Shown one piece after another: positions 8,167-16,976 of a stretch of DNA of 64,000 nucleotides (positions within the stretch are counted from its first letter, which is position 1; each line of letters starts with the position of its first letter). The notes beneath the pieces are model-generated. The model was not told where the DNA came from. It was given only the letters and a program-made list of their open reading frames with translations, and did no database searches. The DNA is taken from assembly GCA_016191115.1 (NCBI GenBank), contig JACPPG010000037.1:18264-82263 (forward strand). The letters run 5' to 3'. This DNA is from Planctomycetia bacterium (GTDB lineage Bacteria > Planctomycetota > Planctomycetia > Pirellulales > JACPPG01). A program made the position numbers and the translations under genes.

Positions 8167-10710
8167 ATGAGCACCGACCCTCGCATCAGCCAGTTGCTTG
8201 CGCGCATGGAGTCGATGCGCAATGCGGGTCAGGCGGTCACCGTCGAGGAGCTGTGCGCCGATTGTCCGGAGTTGGCGGACGAGCTGCGGAACCACGTCGG
8301 CGGCGCGACCGCGCCGGCCGGCTCGCTGCACGAGACGTTGGCCGATTCCAGCGTCGTGGCGACGTCCTCGATCGAAGCCGCCGGAGCTGCATTGCCGCCT
8401 GGCGCCGCCATCCCACCGGGCGCCGACCGACCAGCGCCACCACGTGGCTATCCGGCCATCACCGGCTATGAAATCCTGGGGGAGTTGGGCCGGGGCGGCA
8501 TGGGCGTCGTGTACAAGGCGCGGCAAACCGGGCTGAACCGTCTGGTGGCTATCAAGATGATCATCGCCGGCGCGCACGCCGGCCCGCGCGCGCGAGCCCG
8601 CTTTTACGCCGAGGCCGAGGCGGTGGCCCGGTTGCAGCATCCCAACATCGTGCAGATCTACGAGATCAACGAGCGCGACGGCTGTCCGTACTTCTCGCTG
8701 GAGTTCGTCGAAGGGCAGAGCCTGTACGCACGTACGGGCGGCAGGCCCGTCGAGGCGAACGAGGCCGCGACGCTGGTCGAGGTGCTGGCGTTGGCCATCC
8801 AATACGCGCACGTGCGTGGGGTCGTGCACCGCGACCTGAAGCCGGCCAACATCTTGCTCGATCACGGCCGCGACGTGCCACTGGCCGCGTGCACGCCGAA
8901 GATCACCGACTTCGGATTGGCCAAGCAGCTCGAAGAAGATTCCCGCTTGACGCAGACCGGCGTCGTGCTGGGAACGCCTTGCTACATGGCGCCCGAGCAG
9001 GTCGAGAACCCGACGGGCGAGGTCCGTCCGGCCGTGGATATCTACGGGCTGGGGGCGCTGCTGTATGAATTGCTGTCCGGCCGGCCGCCGTTTCTGGCCG
9101 AGACGAACTTCGAGACGATGCGGCAAGTGGTGACCGAGGACCCCGTTCCCCCGTCCCGCTTGCAAAGCAGCGTGCCTGACGCACTCGAGCGGATTTGCTT
9201 GAAATGCCTGCGGAAGGCGGCGGAGGATCGATACGAGAGCGCGCAGGTCTTGGCCGACGACCTGGCCCTGTTCTTGGAAGGAAAGCGCCCCACGATCGCC
9301 GGTGCACGTTTGAGTGGGCTGCGACGCCGGGCCAGCCCGAGCGGCGCCCGGTCCGGGCGGCAGACGTGGCGCGGGCCGCTCGCGCGGCACTGGCCCGCGG
9401 TGGCCGCGGCGCCGTTGGTGCTGCTGCTCGCCGGACTGGGCATTTGGGGCGTGGCCCATCTGGCCGCGGACCGGCAACATCGGCTGGACGAAGAAGCCGA
9501 GGCTGCGGCGCTGGCGGCTGCGCCAATCTTTACGGGCCCCCCGATCAAGGTAGGCATCCTCCATTCGCTGAGCGGCACGATGGCCATTAGCGAGAGCGCC
9601 GTCGTCGACGCGACCCGGCTGGCGATCGACGAATTGAACGAGAAGGGGGGGCTCCTGGGCCGCAAGATCGAGGCTATCGTGGCCGACGGGCGGTCGGACC
9701 CCGCCACGTTCGCCCGAGAAGCGGAACGGCTCATTAAGAAGGAGCACGTTTGCACGGTTTTCGGCTGCTGGACCTCGGCCAGCCGGCGGACCGTGCGGCC
9801 GATCTTCGAGACCAACAACCACTTGCTCATTTACCCCGTCCAGTCGGAAGGGCTGGAAACGTCGGCGAACATCGTTTACGTCGGCGCGGCGCCGAACCAG
9901 CAGATTATCCCGGCCGTCAAGTGGAGCGTGGCCTTTTTGGAGCGGTGGCACTTCTTCCTCGTCGGTTCCGACTACGTCTTCCCGCGCGCCGCCAATGAAA
10001 TCATCAAGGACGAAGTGAAACGACTCGAAGGGGAAGTGATGGGCGAAGCGTACCTGCCGCTGGGGAGCACGGAAGTCGCCGACGTCATTCGCCAGATCAA
10101 GGAGAGTGGCGCCGACGTCATCCTCAATACGATCAACGGCGACAGCAACGTCGCCTTTTTCCGCGGTTTGCGCGCGGCCGGCATCCAGCCGGCGGATATC
10201 CCGGTCGTGTCGTTCAGCATCGGTGAACAAGAGCTACGGAGCATGAAGATTGAGGACGTCGTGGGGGACTACGCGGCCCAGAACTATTTCCAAACGATCG
10301 ATCGCCCGGAGAACGAGGTGTTTCTCAAGAAGCTGCACGATCGCTACGGCGCGCAGCGCGTGGCGACCGACGCCATGGTCGGCGCCTACGTGGGGGTGCA
10401 CTTGTGGGCGCAGGCCGTGCTGGCCGCCAGCAGCGACGACGTCGTCAAGATCCGCGAGAATATCGGCGACCAGACCTATCGCGGCCCCAGCGGCGTGGTG
10501 CGAGTCGACCCGAGGCTGTTGAACACGCACCGGACGATGCGGATCGGGCAGATACGTCCCGACGGCCAGTTCGACATCCTTGTCGGCTCCGAGACGCCTG
10601 TAGCGCCCGAGCCATATCCCAAGACGCGGACCCGCGAAGAGTGGGACGCGTTTCTCGACGGCCTCTACAAGAAGTGGGGCAACCGCTGGGAGGCGCCGGC
10701 GGCACATTAG
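8167..10710 (+). CDS. Transmembrane Ser/Thr kinase fused to a urea/amide-type periplasmic binding domain
   Basis: An 847-residue two-part receptor. Kinase domain at about residues 100-375: GRGGMGVVYKA loop, VAIK lysine, HRDLKPANILLD near 221, DFGLAK near 249 and YMAPEQ. A transmembrane segment follows at about 408-433 (VAAAPLVLLLAGLGIWGVAHL). From about 460 to the end is a type I periplasmic binding domain close to UrtA/AmiC (KVGILHSLSGTMAISE, GLLGRKIEAIVADGRSDP, VFGCWTSASRR, PVQSEGLE). Such domains bind urea, short amides or amino acids. The layout implies an extracytoplasmic sensor signalling to a cytoplasmic Hanks-type kinase. The frame opens at 8092; the ATG at 8167 fits the usual N-terminus (DPRISQLLARME). 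No transporter or urease genes are near. Confidence 0.9.
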   Translation: MSTDPRISQLLARMESMRNAGQAVTVEELCADCPELADELRNHVGGATAPAGSLHETLADSSVVATSSIEAAGAALPPGAAIPPGADRPAPPRGYPAITGYEILGELGRGGMGVVYKARQTGLNRLVAIKMIIAGAHAGPRARARFYAEAEAVARLQHPNIVQIYEINERDGCPYFSLEFVEGQSLYARTGGRPVEANEAATLVEVLALAIQYAHVRGVVHRDLKPANILLDHGRDVPLAACTPKITDFGLAKQLEEDSRLTQTGVVLGTPCYMAPEQVENPTGEVRPAVDIYGLGALLYELLSGRPPFLAETNFETMRQVVTEDPVPPSRLQSSVPDALERICLKCLRKAAEDRYESAQVLADDLALFLEGKRPTIAGARLSGLRRRASPSGARSGRQTWRGPLARHWPAVAAAPLVLLLAGLGIWGVAHLAADRQHRLDEEAEAAALAAAPIFTGPPIKVGILHSLSGTMAISESAVVDATRLAIDELNEKGGLLGRKIEAIVADGRSDPATFAREAERLIKKEHVCTVFGCWTSASRRTVRPIFETNNHLLIYPVQSEGLETSANIVYVGAAPNQQIIPAVKWSVAFLERWHFFLVGSDYVFPRAANEIIKDEVKRLEGEVMGEAYLPLGSTEVADVIRQIKESGADVILNTINGDSNVAFFRGLRAAGIQPADIPVVSFSIGEQELRSMKIEDVVGDYAAQNYFQTIDRPENEVFLKKLHDRYGAQRVATDAMVGAYVGVHLWAQAVLAASSDDVVKIRENIGDQTYRGPSGVVRVDPRLLNTHRTMRIGQIRPDGQFDILVGSETPVAPEPYPKTRTREEWDAFLDGLYKKWGNRWEAPAAH

Positions 10711-10784
10711 GCTGGCAGCGGGCTGGATTCTGCCGCCTCGGGGCGTTCGCGCGGTTTAAGATAGCTGGGTCCTCGCCTGCCTCC

Positions 10785-10856
10785 TGCGTGCCACTGGCTT
10801 CGCCAGCGCAGGTGGGGACGCACTGCACCACCCGCGCACTGGCAGTGGCACACCGG
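10785..10856. repeat. Small inverted repeat (CCACTGGC type)
   Basis: TGCCACTGGCTTCGCCAGCGC near 10787 is itself a short hairpin and is answered by GCGCACTGGCAGTGGCA near 10838. It lies between the kinase and the MIP18 fusion gene. It may fold as a terminator-like or REP-like structure, but no T tract follows. Confidence 0.5.
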
Positions 10857-10893
10857 CAAAACGGCGTTCTCCGCGACTGACGAGAAAACAACC

Positions 10894-12681
10894 ATGACCA
10901 TCCCGCGCTACGAAGACCACACCGACAGCGTGACGGCGAAGCTCGCGCTCTTGAAGGCCAGCTACGAGGCGGGGCGCTTCGACGTCGCCATGTCGCTGGC
11001 CGAGTCGATCAAGGATGGACTCGACTACGAGCGGCAAGTGCGCGGCGTCGCCGGCGAACCGCAAGTCGCGGCCGACGCGTTCACGCCCGTCGAGCAGCTT
11101 CCACCCGCGCTGGCGAAGTGGGCGCGGGGGTGGTCGTTCTCGAAGCCGCTGACCTTGTTTGAAACGGTCGACATCGCGCGAACGGCGGAGCCGGTCGACG
11201 TGGGCATCGCCTTTCGAGCCGATCAGGTGACCGACGTTGGCCGCGAGACGCGGGTGGCGCGGTGGGACGCTCCGGCGCGGCAGTTGCGCGAAGTCCGCAG
11301 CCAGATATACGGCGTGTCGCGCCGCGGCAAGGAGATTCGCGCGCGCCTTGCGTTCTTCGCCGACGTCGACGCCCACGAATCGGCCCAATACCTCGTCTTC
11401 TTCGGCAATCCCAACGCCCAGCTGCCTGACTATCCGAGCGACCTGCGGGTGCAGGGCGACGGCTATGGGCTGGATATCGCGAACGAGCACTATCGCGCGG
11501 GGCTTTCGCGACAGTCGGGGCAACTCAACCGGATCATCTACGCCCGCGAGCACGGACTGGAGCTGTACGCCGGCGGCAAGGGGCACGGCGAACCGCCCGA
11601 CGTCGACTGGGGGCACGACTACGTCGACCAGGGCGGGTTCCAGAAAATGCGGATGCGCAACGGGCCGCGCCCGCCGAACTACGAAGTGGTCCGTGGCCCG
11701 CTCTCGGTGCAGGTCCGCCGCTGGGGATTCCCGTACAGCCCCGTGCACCCGATCTTCACGCCCAGCCGCGTGCACATGGACGTCACGTACACGTTCTACG
11801 CCGGGCTGCCGTACTTCATGAAGCAGGGGCGGTTCGACGTGGTCAAGGATGTCGAGATCGAGGCGATGCGCGATGACGAGTGGGTCTTTTCCGGATACTC
11901 GTTTACGGACATGGTGTGGATCGACTCGGCCGGCCGACTGCATGAGGGCGCCGTGCCGCAAGAGCAGATCGACGCGCTCTGGGGCGTGGGCTTTATGAAT
12001 CGCACCAGCCGCGACGCCTTCATCGCCCTGCGGCTTGCGCACGAGGCCACCGGCATCGCGATCCCGCACGGCGGCCCGCCCTCGATGCACTACGCGGGGC
12101 ACGGCCAGTTGTGGAGCCGGTATCCGGCGAGCCGCCCCACGACGTTGCCGGCCGGCACGTCGATCCGGCAGAAGAACGCGTATTTGGTGACGCCCTACCC
12201 CCAGGACGACGCCGCCGGCCAAATCGAGCAGACGCGGCACCGGCTTTTGAACCCGCTCGAGTTTCGCGCGGAAATGCCCATGTCGTTCGCCGGCGCGGCG
12301 GAAGGGGCGCTGCCGCTGGCGCGGCCCGGAGAAACGCCGGAGACAGCCCCGCTCAAGCCGGCGATCTGGAAGGCGCTCCGCGAGGTCCGCGACGAGCAGT
12401 TCTACACGGTGGACGCCAACGTCGTGGACATGGGCTACGTCTACGACATCCGCGAGCGGAACGGGACGGTTCGCGTCACGATCACGATGCCGCACCGCGG
12501 GCGGCCGGTCTACCAATTCCTCGCCAGCCAAGGGGGCGGCCGCGTCAGCGAGGGCATCCGCGAGCGGCTCCTCAAGCTCGCGAGCGTGCGCGACGTGGTG
12601 GTCGACTTCACCTGGGACCCGCCCTGGACCTCGGCCCGCCTGAGCGACGCCGGCCGCGTGGCGATGGGGCTGGGGGTTTGA
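10894..12681 (+). CDS. Large protein of unknown function with C-terminal MIP18/DUF59 domain
   Basis: A 595-residue protein. The last 110 residues match the MIP18/DUF59 fold of Fe-S assembly factors (SufT, PaaD): VVDMGYVYDIRERNGTVRV, then VRDVVVDFTWDPPWTSARLS, where WDPPW(T/S) is a hallmark. The TxxxCP loop with the usual cysteine reads TMPHRGRP here, so the Fe-S ligand is missing. The first 450 residues are rich in beta strands and aromatics (FFADVDAHESAQYLVFFGN, VDVTYTFYAGLPYFMKQGRFD) and look like a polysaccharide-lyase or carbohydrate-binding sandwich; this is inference only. No signal peptide is visible. A remnant of a second such gene lies at 20702-20770. Start ATG at 10894 after a purine-rich stretch. 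Confidence 0.65.
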   Translation: MTIPRYEDHTDSVTAKLALLKASYEAGRFDVAMSLAESIKDGLDYERQVRGVAGEPQVAADAFTPVEQLPPALAKWARGWSFSKPLTLFETVDIARTAEPVDVGIAFRADQVTDVGRETRVARWDAPARQLREVRSQIYGVSRRGKEIRARLAFFADVDAHESAQYLVFFGNPNAQLPDYPSDLRVQGDGYGLDIANEHYRAGLSRQSGQLNRIIYAREHGLELYAGGKGHGEPPDVDWGHDYVDQGGFQKMRMRNGPRPPNYEVVRGPLSVQVRRWGFPYSPVHPIFTPSRVHMDVTYTFYAGLPYFMKQGRFDVVKDVEIEAMRDDEWVFSGYSFTDMVWIDSAGRLHEGAVPQEQIDALWGVGFMNRTSRDAFIALRLAHEATGIAIPHGGPPSMHYAGHGQLWSRYPASRPTTLPAGTSIRQKNAYLVTPYPQDDAAGQIEQTRHRLLNPLEFRAEMPMSFAGAAEGALPLARPGETPETAPLKPAIWKALREVRDEQFYTVDANVVDMGYVYDIRERNGTVRVTITMPHRGRPVYQFLASQGGGRVSEGIRERLLKLASVRDVVVDFTWDPPWTSARLSDAGRVAMGLGV

Positions 12682-12777
12682 GGGGTATTTCGCAGCCCCG
12701 CCCACGTCTAACTGCTCTTGCCCTCGCGCACGTTCAATGGCACTTCGACAGATACTCGCAGCGTGTGTCTTTGAGGG

Positions 12778-15700
12778 CTAATTTCCGGGCGCACGAGGAT
12801 CCCAGGTCCGCAAGGCCCCGGACTGTTCGATGGCCAGCAAGGTCCAACCGTCGGGACTGAGCGTCACCCACTCAAGTGGACCCCAGTCCCCCTTGATGGC
12901 GAGCAATTCCCTGCTCGCCGATAGGTCCCACCAGCGAATAGTGCCATCGCGGCTGCAACTGACCAAGCGATGGCCGTCGGGACTGAAGCAGCAAGTGTAA
13001 GCGCGGTCCGTATGGCCGAGAAGTCGTTGAATCTCCTCACCGGTCGATGCGCTCCAAACGATGATCGTTCCGAAGCGGTCGCCCGAGGCGAGGCGGTCGC
13101 CCGTGGGGCTGTATGACACGTTGTACACACGTTCGGAGTGTCCGTGCTGCGTGCGGAGCAGGCGCCCGGTGCTGGGGTCTCCGATCTTGATGAGGTTGTC
13201 GGTGGACCAGGCAAGCTGTGTGGAATCGGGACTGAACGCGACGCTGTGGACTCGTCGCGGTTGTGGACCAAAATCGTGTAATAACTTCGCGGTGGCGATG
13301 TCCCACACCTTTGCTGTCTGATCATCGCCCGACGCAAGCCATTTGCCGTTACGGCTTAGAGCCAGACTTTCGACGTTGCCCGCTCGGCCGAAGTACGTCC
13401 TTTGGCCGACATTTTTGGCGTCGCACAAACTGATTCCTCCATAGGGGTCCGACGTCGCGATACGATCGCGCACTGAGTCGTAAGCCAACGCTGTGCGTTC
13501 CGACGTACCACCAAGGCTTAGCAAACTCTTCCAATCCGGCAGTGCGAAGAGCGTCGTTCTGCCATAGGGAAACTGACAGACTACGCGCTTGCCGTCGGCG
13601 GAAAACAATGCTATCGGATTGGTTAGCAGCCGAGGGGATGGCTCAGCAAAATCCTCGGCACCCGGGTTCCACGTCTTGACCGATCCGTCAGCGCCGCCGG
13701 AAATCAATTCGTTCGAGCCGCGTAACGTGATTACCTGACTCACTGGCTCGACGTGCCCACGCAACACGCGAAGCAGTTTTCCTGTCGGCATCTCCCAGAT
13801 GCGGATCGTTCGATCTTCACTGCCCGTGGCCAAGTAGCTGCCCGATTCACTAAAGGCCAGCGTATCGATGTAGTTTACATGACCTCGCAGATCGGCGATT
13901 GGTTGCGGCGAATCTCGGCGCCAGATGACGACCGAATTGTCATCCGCACTGGCCGCCAGAAGCTGGCCGTCGCCGCTCATCGCCGTCGCGCGAATGTTCT
14001 GTTTTCGAGGGTGCTCCATCCTCTGGATTTCGTGCTGGTGCGCCACGTTCCAAAGCCGGACCGTTCCGTCTTCGCCACCCGACAATAGCGACGCTTCGTC
14101 GGTCGAGAATGCCACGCTGATCACTTTGGCGGTGTGGCCCTTGAGCGAGCCGACGTCGCGTTGCTCGTTCGCATCCCAGAGGTGAATCGATCCGTCTGGC
14201 CTCGCCAGCGCGGCCCGCGAGAGGGTCTGGTCGAAGGCCGCGGCCGTGGTTAGGCCGCCGAGATACGCCTCGCACACAACCCTTGGTTGCGGATGAAGTT
14301 GCCAAATTGCGATTAGTCCGCTGCCATCGACGGCGCCCAATCGCTCGCACGCCGTGTCAAAAGCCGCACAAACGACGTAGCGAATTGAAAGGCGCTGCTG
14401 CGGCCCGGAATAGGTCATCCGTTGCCCATTCTTGGATGGCGCCCAGGGGATCGAAAGGCCCGGCAGAGTCCACATTTTCTTGCCGGTCGCGACGTCATAC
14501 GCCCAGACTTCGTCCTCCTTGGTTCCCACGAGGATGGTCTTGCCATCGGGGCTCTGCGCCAGGCATTGCACCTGACCGCTTCCGTACTCGGTCTTCGGGT
14601 CCTGCTGGCAGACGCGACGCAAGAAATACCACTCCCAACCTCGCAATTCGTGCGGACCGGGTAGGTCGTGCGCGAACGGCTCAAGCAGTTGATCGACCGC
14701 CCGGATGTTGCCCTGCCCCCATGCGGCGTCGGCAAGTTTCATGTTCGCTGAATACAGGAGCGCGCGGGCTTCGGTGTAGTTCCGCTCGGCGCGCCTCCAC
14801 TGCCAGGCCGCCGTGCCGCTACCCGCTGCAATGGCCAATACCAGTCCCATGGCGAGCGCGGCGACCACGGGACGGCGGCGGCACCAGCGGACAAATCGCT
14901 CGCCGCTGCCGATGGCCCGGGCCGACACGGCCTCGCCCGCCAGAAATCGCCGCAGGTCGTCGGCAAGCTCGCGCGCCGATTGATACCGGCCCGACGGATT
15001 CTTTTCCAGGCACTTAAGGCAGATCGTTTCTAAGTCGCGCGGCACGCGTCTTGCCCGCAATGCGGAGGGCGACAGCTCCCGCGCTTGAATCATGTGCAGC
15101 GTTTCGCTGTCGGTGCGGCCGACAAAGGGGGGCTGTCCGGTCAAAAGCTCGTGGAGAATGACGCCCAGGCCGTAGACGTCGGTTTCCACGCCCACCTCGC
15201 GGTACTCGCCGGCAGCTTGCTCGGGCGCCATGTACTGCGGTGTCCCGAGGATCATGCCGGCCCGCGTGTCTTCGGTCGATTCATCCAATCGCTTTGCCAG
15301 CCCGAAGTCGCTCAGCCGTGGGACGAACGGCAGATTCCCCGAGTGCTGCTCGGCGGCTGGCTCCAGGAGCACGTTGGCCGGTTTGATGTCGCGGTGCAAA
15401 ATGCCACGGCTGTGGGCATGCTGCACCGCGGCCGCCAGTTGGACCACGATTTCCACCGCGGTTCGGACACCGACATGCATCCGCTGCTCATCAAACCAAC
15501 TTGCCAGCGTCGGCCCTTTGCAGAAAGCGCTCAGAATATAACCGACCGGGCCAATCTCGCCCGTCTCGTAGATGGGCACGATGTTCGGGTGATCGAGCAC
15601 CGCGGCGGCCTGGGCTTCCCGTAGAAATCGCTGTCGCAAGGGGGGCGACACCAGGATCTCCGGTCGCGGCACCTTGAGCGCGGCCTCCCGATGGAGTCGC

Positions 15701-16050
15701 GGGTCGAACGCCAGGAACACGACGCCGAACCCGCCGTGGCCCAGGGCCCGTCGAATTTCGAATCGCCCGAAATGTTGCGGCAATCCCGTCTGGTCACCAT
15801 GCCCGGCGTCGTCGCGAGGGCGGGCACCGCCAGAAGCCGCATGATCTTTCGACGCGCCGTTACCTTCGGCCGGCCAGAATCGACTCAACAGGTCCGCACA
15901 CTCGCCGATCACCCGCCATGCTGATTCGTTCGACACTTCTCGCTCCGCCGATTGATCGGCCGCCGCCGCCATTTCGCGCACGACCGACGGCGACAATTCT
16001 TCGGTGTCCGGGCGATTCGGCTCGACGTTGGCAGGATCATTGGCGGCCAT
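12778..16050 (-). CDS. Transmembrane Ser/Thr kinase with WD40 repeats
   Basis: About 1,090 residues. The kinase domain begins FGRFEIRRALGHGGFGVVF, with HRDIKPANVLL as catalytic loop, SDFGLAKR and YMAPEQAAGEY. A transmembrane helix follows (VVAALAMGLVLAIAAGSG). The C-terminal half is a run of WD40 blades with GHTAKVISVAFS, GHVNYIDTLAFS, GHVEPVSQVITL, GHSERVYNVSYSP and GHTDRAYTCCFSPDG starts, enough for one or two propellers outside the membrane. The ATG at 16050 overlaps the end of the sigma-factor gene by 14 bases, so the two are translationally coupled. The frame is open further upstream inside the sigma gene but that part is a shadow. Typical planctomycete signalling pair; target unknown. 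Confidence 0.92.
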   Translation of the reverse strand: MAANDPANVEPNRPDTEELSPSVVREMAAAADQSAEREVSNESAWRVIGECADLLSRFWPAEGNGASKDHAASGGARPRDDAGHGDQTGLPQHFGRFEIRRALGHGGFGVVFLAFDPRLHREAALKVPRPEILVSPPLRQRFLREAQAAAVLDHPNIVPIYETGEIGPVGYILSAFCKGPTLASWFDEQRMHVGVRTAVEIVVQLAAAVQHAHSRGILHRDIKPANVLLEPAAEQHSGNLPFVPRLSDFGLAKRLDESTEDTRAGMILGTPQYMAPEQAAGEYREVGVETDVYGLGVILHELLTGQPPFVGRTDSETLHMIQARELSPSALRARRVPRDLETICLKCLEKNPSGRYQSARELADDLRRFLAGEAVSARAIGSGERFVRWCRRRPVVAALAMGLVLAIAAGSGTAAWQWRRAERNYTEARALLYSANMKLADAAWGQGNIRAVDQLLEPFAHDLPGPHELRGWEWYFLRRVCQQDPKTEYGSGQVQCLAQSPDGKTILVGTKEDEVWAYDVATGKKMWTLPGLSIPWAPSKNGQRMTYSGPQQRLSIRYVVCAAFDTACERLGAVDGSGLIAIWQLHPQPRVVCEAYLGGLTTAAAFDQTLSRAALARPDGSIHLWDANEQRDVGSLKGHTAKVISVAFSTDEASLLSGGEDGTVRLWNVAHQHEIQRMEHPRKQNIRATAMSGDGQLLAASADDNSVVIWRRDSPQPIADLRGHVNYIDTLAFSESGSYLATGSEDRTIRIWEMPTGKLLRVLRGHVEPVSQVITLRGSNELISGGADGSVKTWNPGAEDFAEPSPRLLTNPIALFSADGKRVVCQFPYGRTTLFALPDWKSLLSLGGTSERTALAYDSVRDRIATSDPYGGISLCDAKNVGQRTYFGRAGNVESLALSRNGKWLASGDDQTAKVWDIATAKLLHDFGPQPRRVHSVAFSPDSTQLAWSTDNLIKIGDPSTGRLLRTQHGHSERVYNVSYSPTGDRLASGDRFGTIIVWSASTGEEIQRLLGHTDRAYTCCFSPDGHRLVSCSRDGTIRWWDLSASRELLAIKGDWGPLEWVTLSPDGWTLLAIEQSGALRTWDPRAPGN

Positions 16051-16675
16051 TGCCGTCCTCCAACTCGCGCTTGAGCCGTAAAATCGCTCGCTTCCAGAGC
16101 ATGCGTGCCGCGTCGGCCGACCGGCCGATCGCCTGACCGATCTTGTCGAAGCTTTGCCGCTCCTGGCTGCGCATGATGATGACTTGCCGATAGGCGACGG
16201 GCAATCGACCGAGGCCGGCCTGAATCCGGGCCCGCTCTTCGCGCGAGATGGCCGTTTTGCTGGGCGAATGCCCGTCGGGGGCGACGAGCGCTTTGACAAG
16301 CTCCTTGGAGCCGCCGGCCGTCAGCGGCCGCTCGCGGCGAACCTGGCGTTTCTTGGTCCGCAAGTACCGCTTCCGCAAGTCGGCCAGGTTGTTCATCAGG
16401 ATCGCGTGGAGCCAAATCCGCAGTTCGGTCCCGCTGTCCGATTTGAAGCTGGCGAAGTTGCGGTGGGCGTCGATGAACGTCTCTTGCACGAGATCCGAAG
16501 GCCCCGCCTTGGCCTTCAGATCGGAGTCGAACTCTGCCGCCGCGACCGACAGCAAAAACGGCCGGTAGGCCTCGAGCAACTGGCCGATGGCCGACCGAGA
16601 ACCGTCGCGCGCCAGCCCCAGGAGCCGGGCAGATGTCTCAGGGGAGCGGTCGGATTCTGGCAGGCGTCGCGACAC
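16037..16675 (-). CDS. ECF-type RNA polymerase sigma factor
   Basis: Region 2 is seen in LLEAYRPFLLSVAAAEFD, DLVQETFIDAHRNFASF and WLHAILMNNLADLRKRY; region 4 in LGRLPVAYRQVIIMRSQERQSFDKIGQAIGRSADAARMLWKRAILRLK. This matches the large planctomycete ECF class paired with Ser/Thr kinases. The GTG at 16675 has a GAGGG element a few bases upstream and fits the usual N-terminus; a second GTG at 16735 would add 20 residues. The gene overlaps the kinase gene downstream by 14 bases. The likely model is that kinase activity controls this sigma factor by phosphorylation, as inferred for similar pairs; its promoter targets are unknown. No anti-sigma factor is present. Confidence 0.93.
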   Translation of the reverse strand: MSRRLPESDRSPETSARLLGLARDGSRSAIGQLLEAYRPFLLSVAAAEFDSDLKAKAGPSDLVQETFIDAHRNFASFKSDSGTELRIWLHAILMNNLADLRKRYLRTKKRQVRRERPLTAGGSKELVKALVAPDGHSPSKTAISREERARIQAGLGRLPVAYRQVIIMRSQERQSFDKIGQAIGRSADAARMLWKRAILRLKRELEDGNGRQ

Positions 16676-16798
16676 TAGGCCCTCGGAACTTGTTGCTGGG
16701 ACTCCGGAATGCCGAAGGCCCCTCGCCGCCAGCACTTACGTGTTCTCAAAAGAGCATAGCCGCCGCCGCACCGGACCGCAAATTTTCGGGGGGTATTG

Positions 16799-16885
16799 CT
16801 CTCCCAACGCTTGGTGGACTGGCGAAACCGCGAATTCCCGGTTTTTTCGTTCGCTGCCTGCTAGCAATTCGCTTCCTGAGATAGG
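16799..16885 (+). pseudogene. Detached tail of a PEP-CTERM gene (direct repeat of 18787-18873)
   Basis: In frame it reads LSQRLVDWRNREFPVFSF and a stop at 16862-16864, nearly the same as the last codons of the PEP-CTERM gene ending at 18852 (LSQRLVDRRSRAFPVFSF). Similarity continues past the stop through TAGCAATTCGCTTCCTGA. Nothing upstream of 16799 matches, so only the tail remains. Confidence 0.75.
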
Positions 16886-16976
16886 GGCGAACGAGAACTG
16901 GGGTTGAAGATCGCCATTCAGCAATCGCGCGAATTGGCCGAAGCAATAGGGCACTCATCGCGCATTGGAGAAGCTC

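Noticed and set aside
8086..10230. 714-residue minus-strand frame across the kinase gene
   Set aside because: The plus frame has a full kinase and binding domain; the minus frame is Arg/Gly/Pro-rich shadow text.
10756..12705. 649-residue minus-strand frame across the MIP18 fusion gene
   Set aside because: Shadow frame, Asp/His/Val/Arg-rich without structure; the plus frame has the MIP18 domain.
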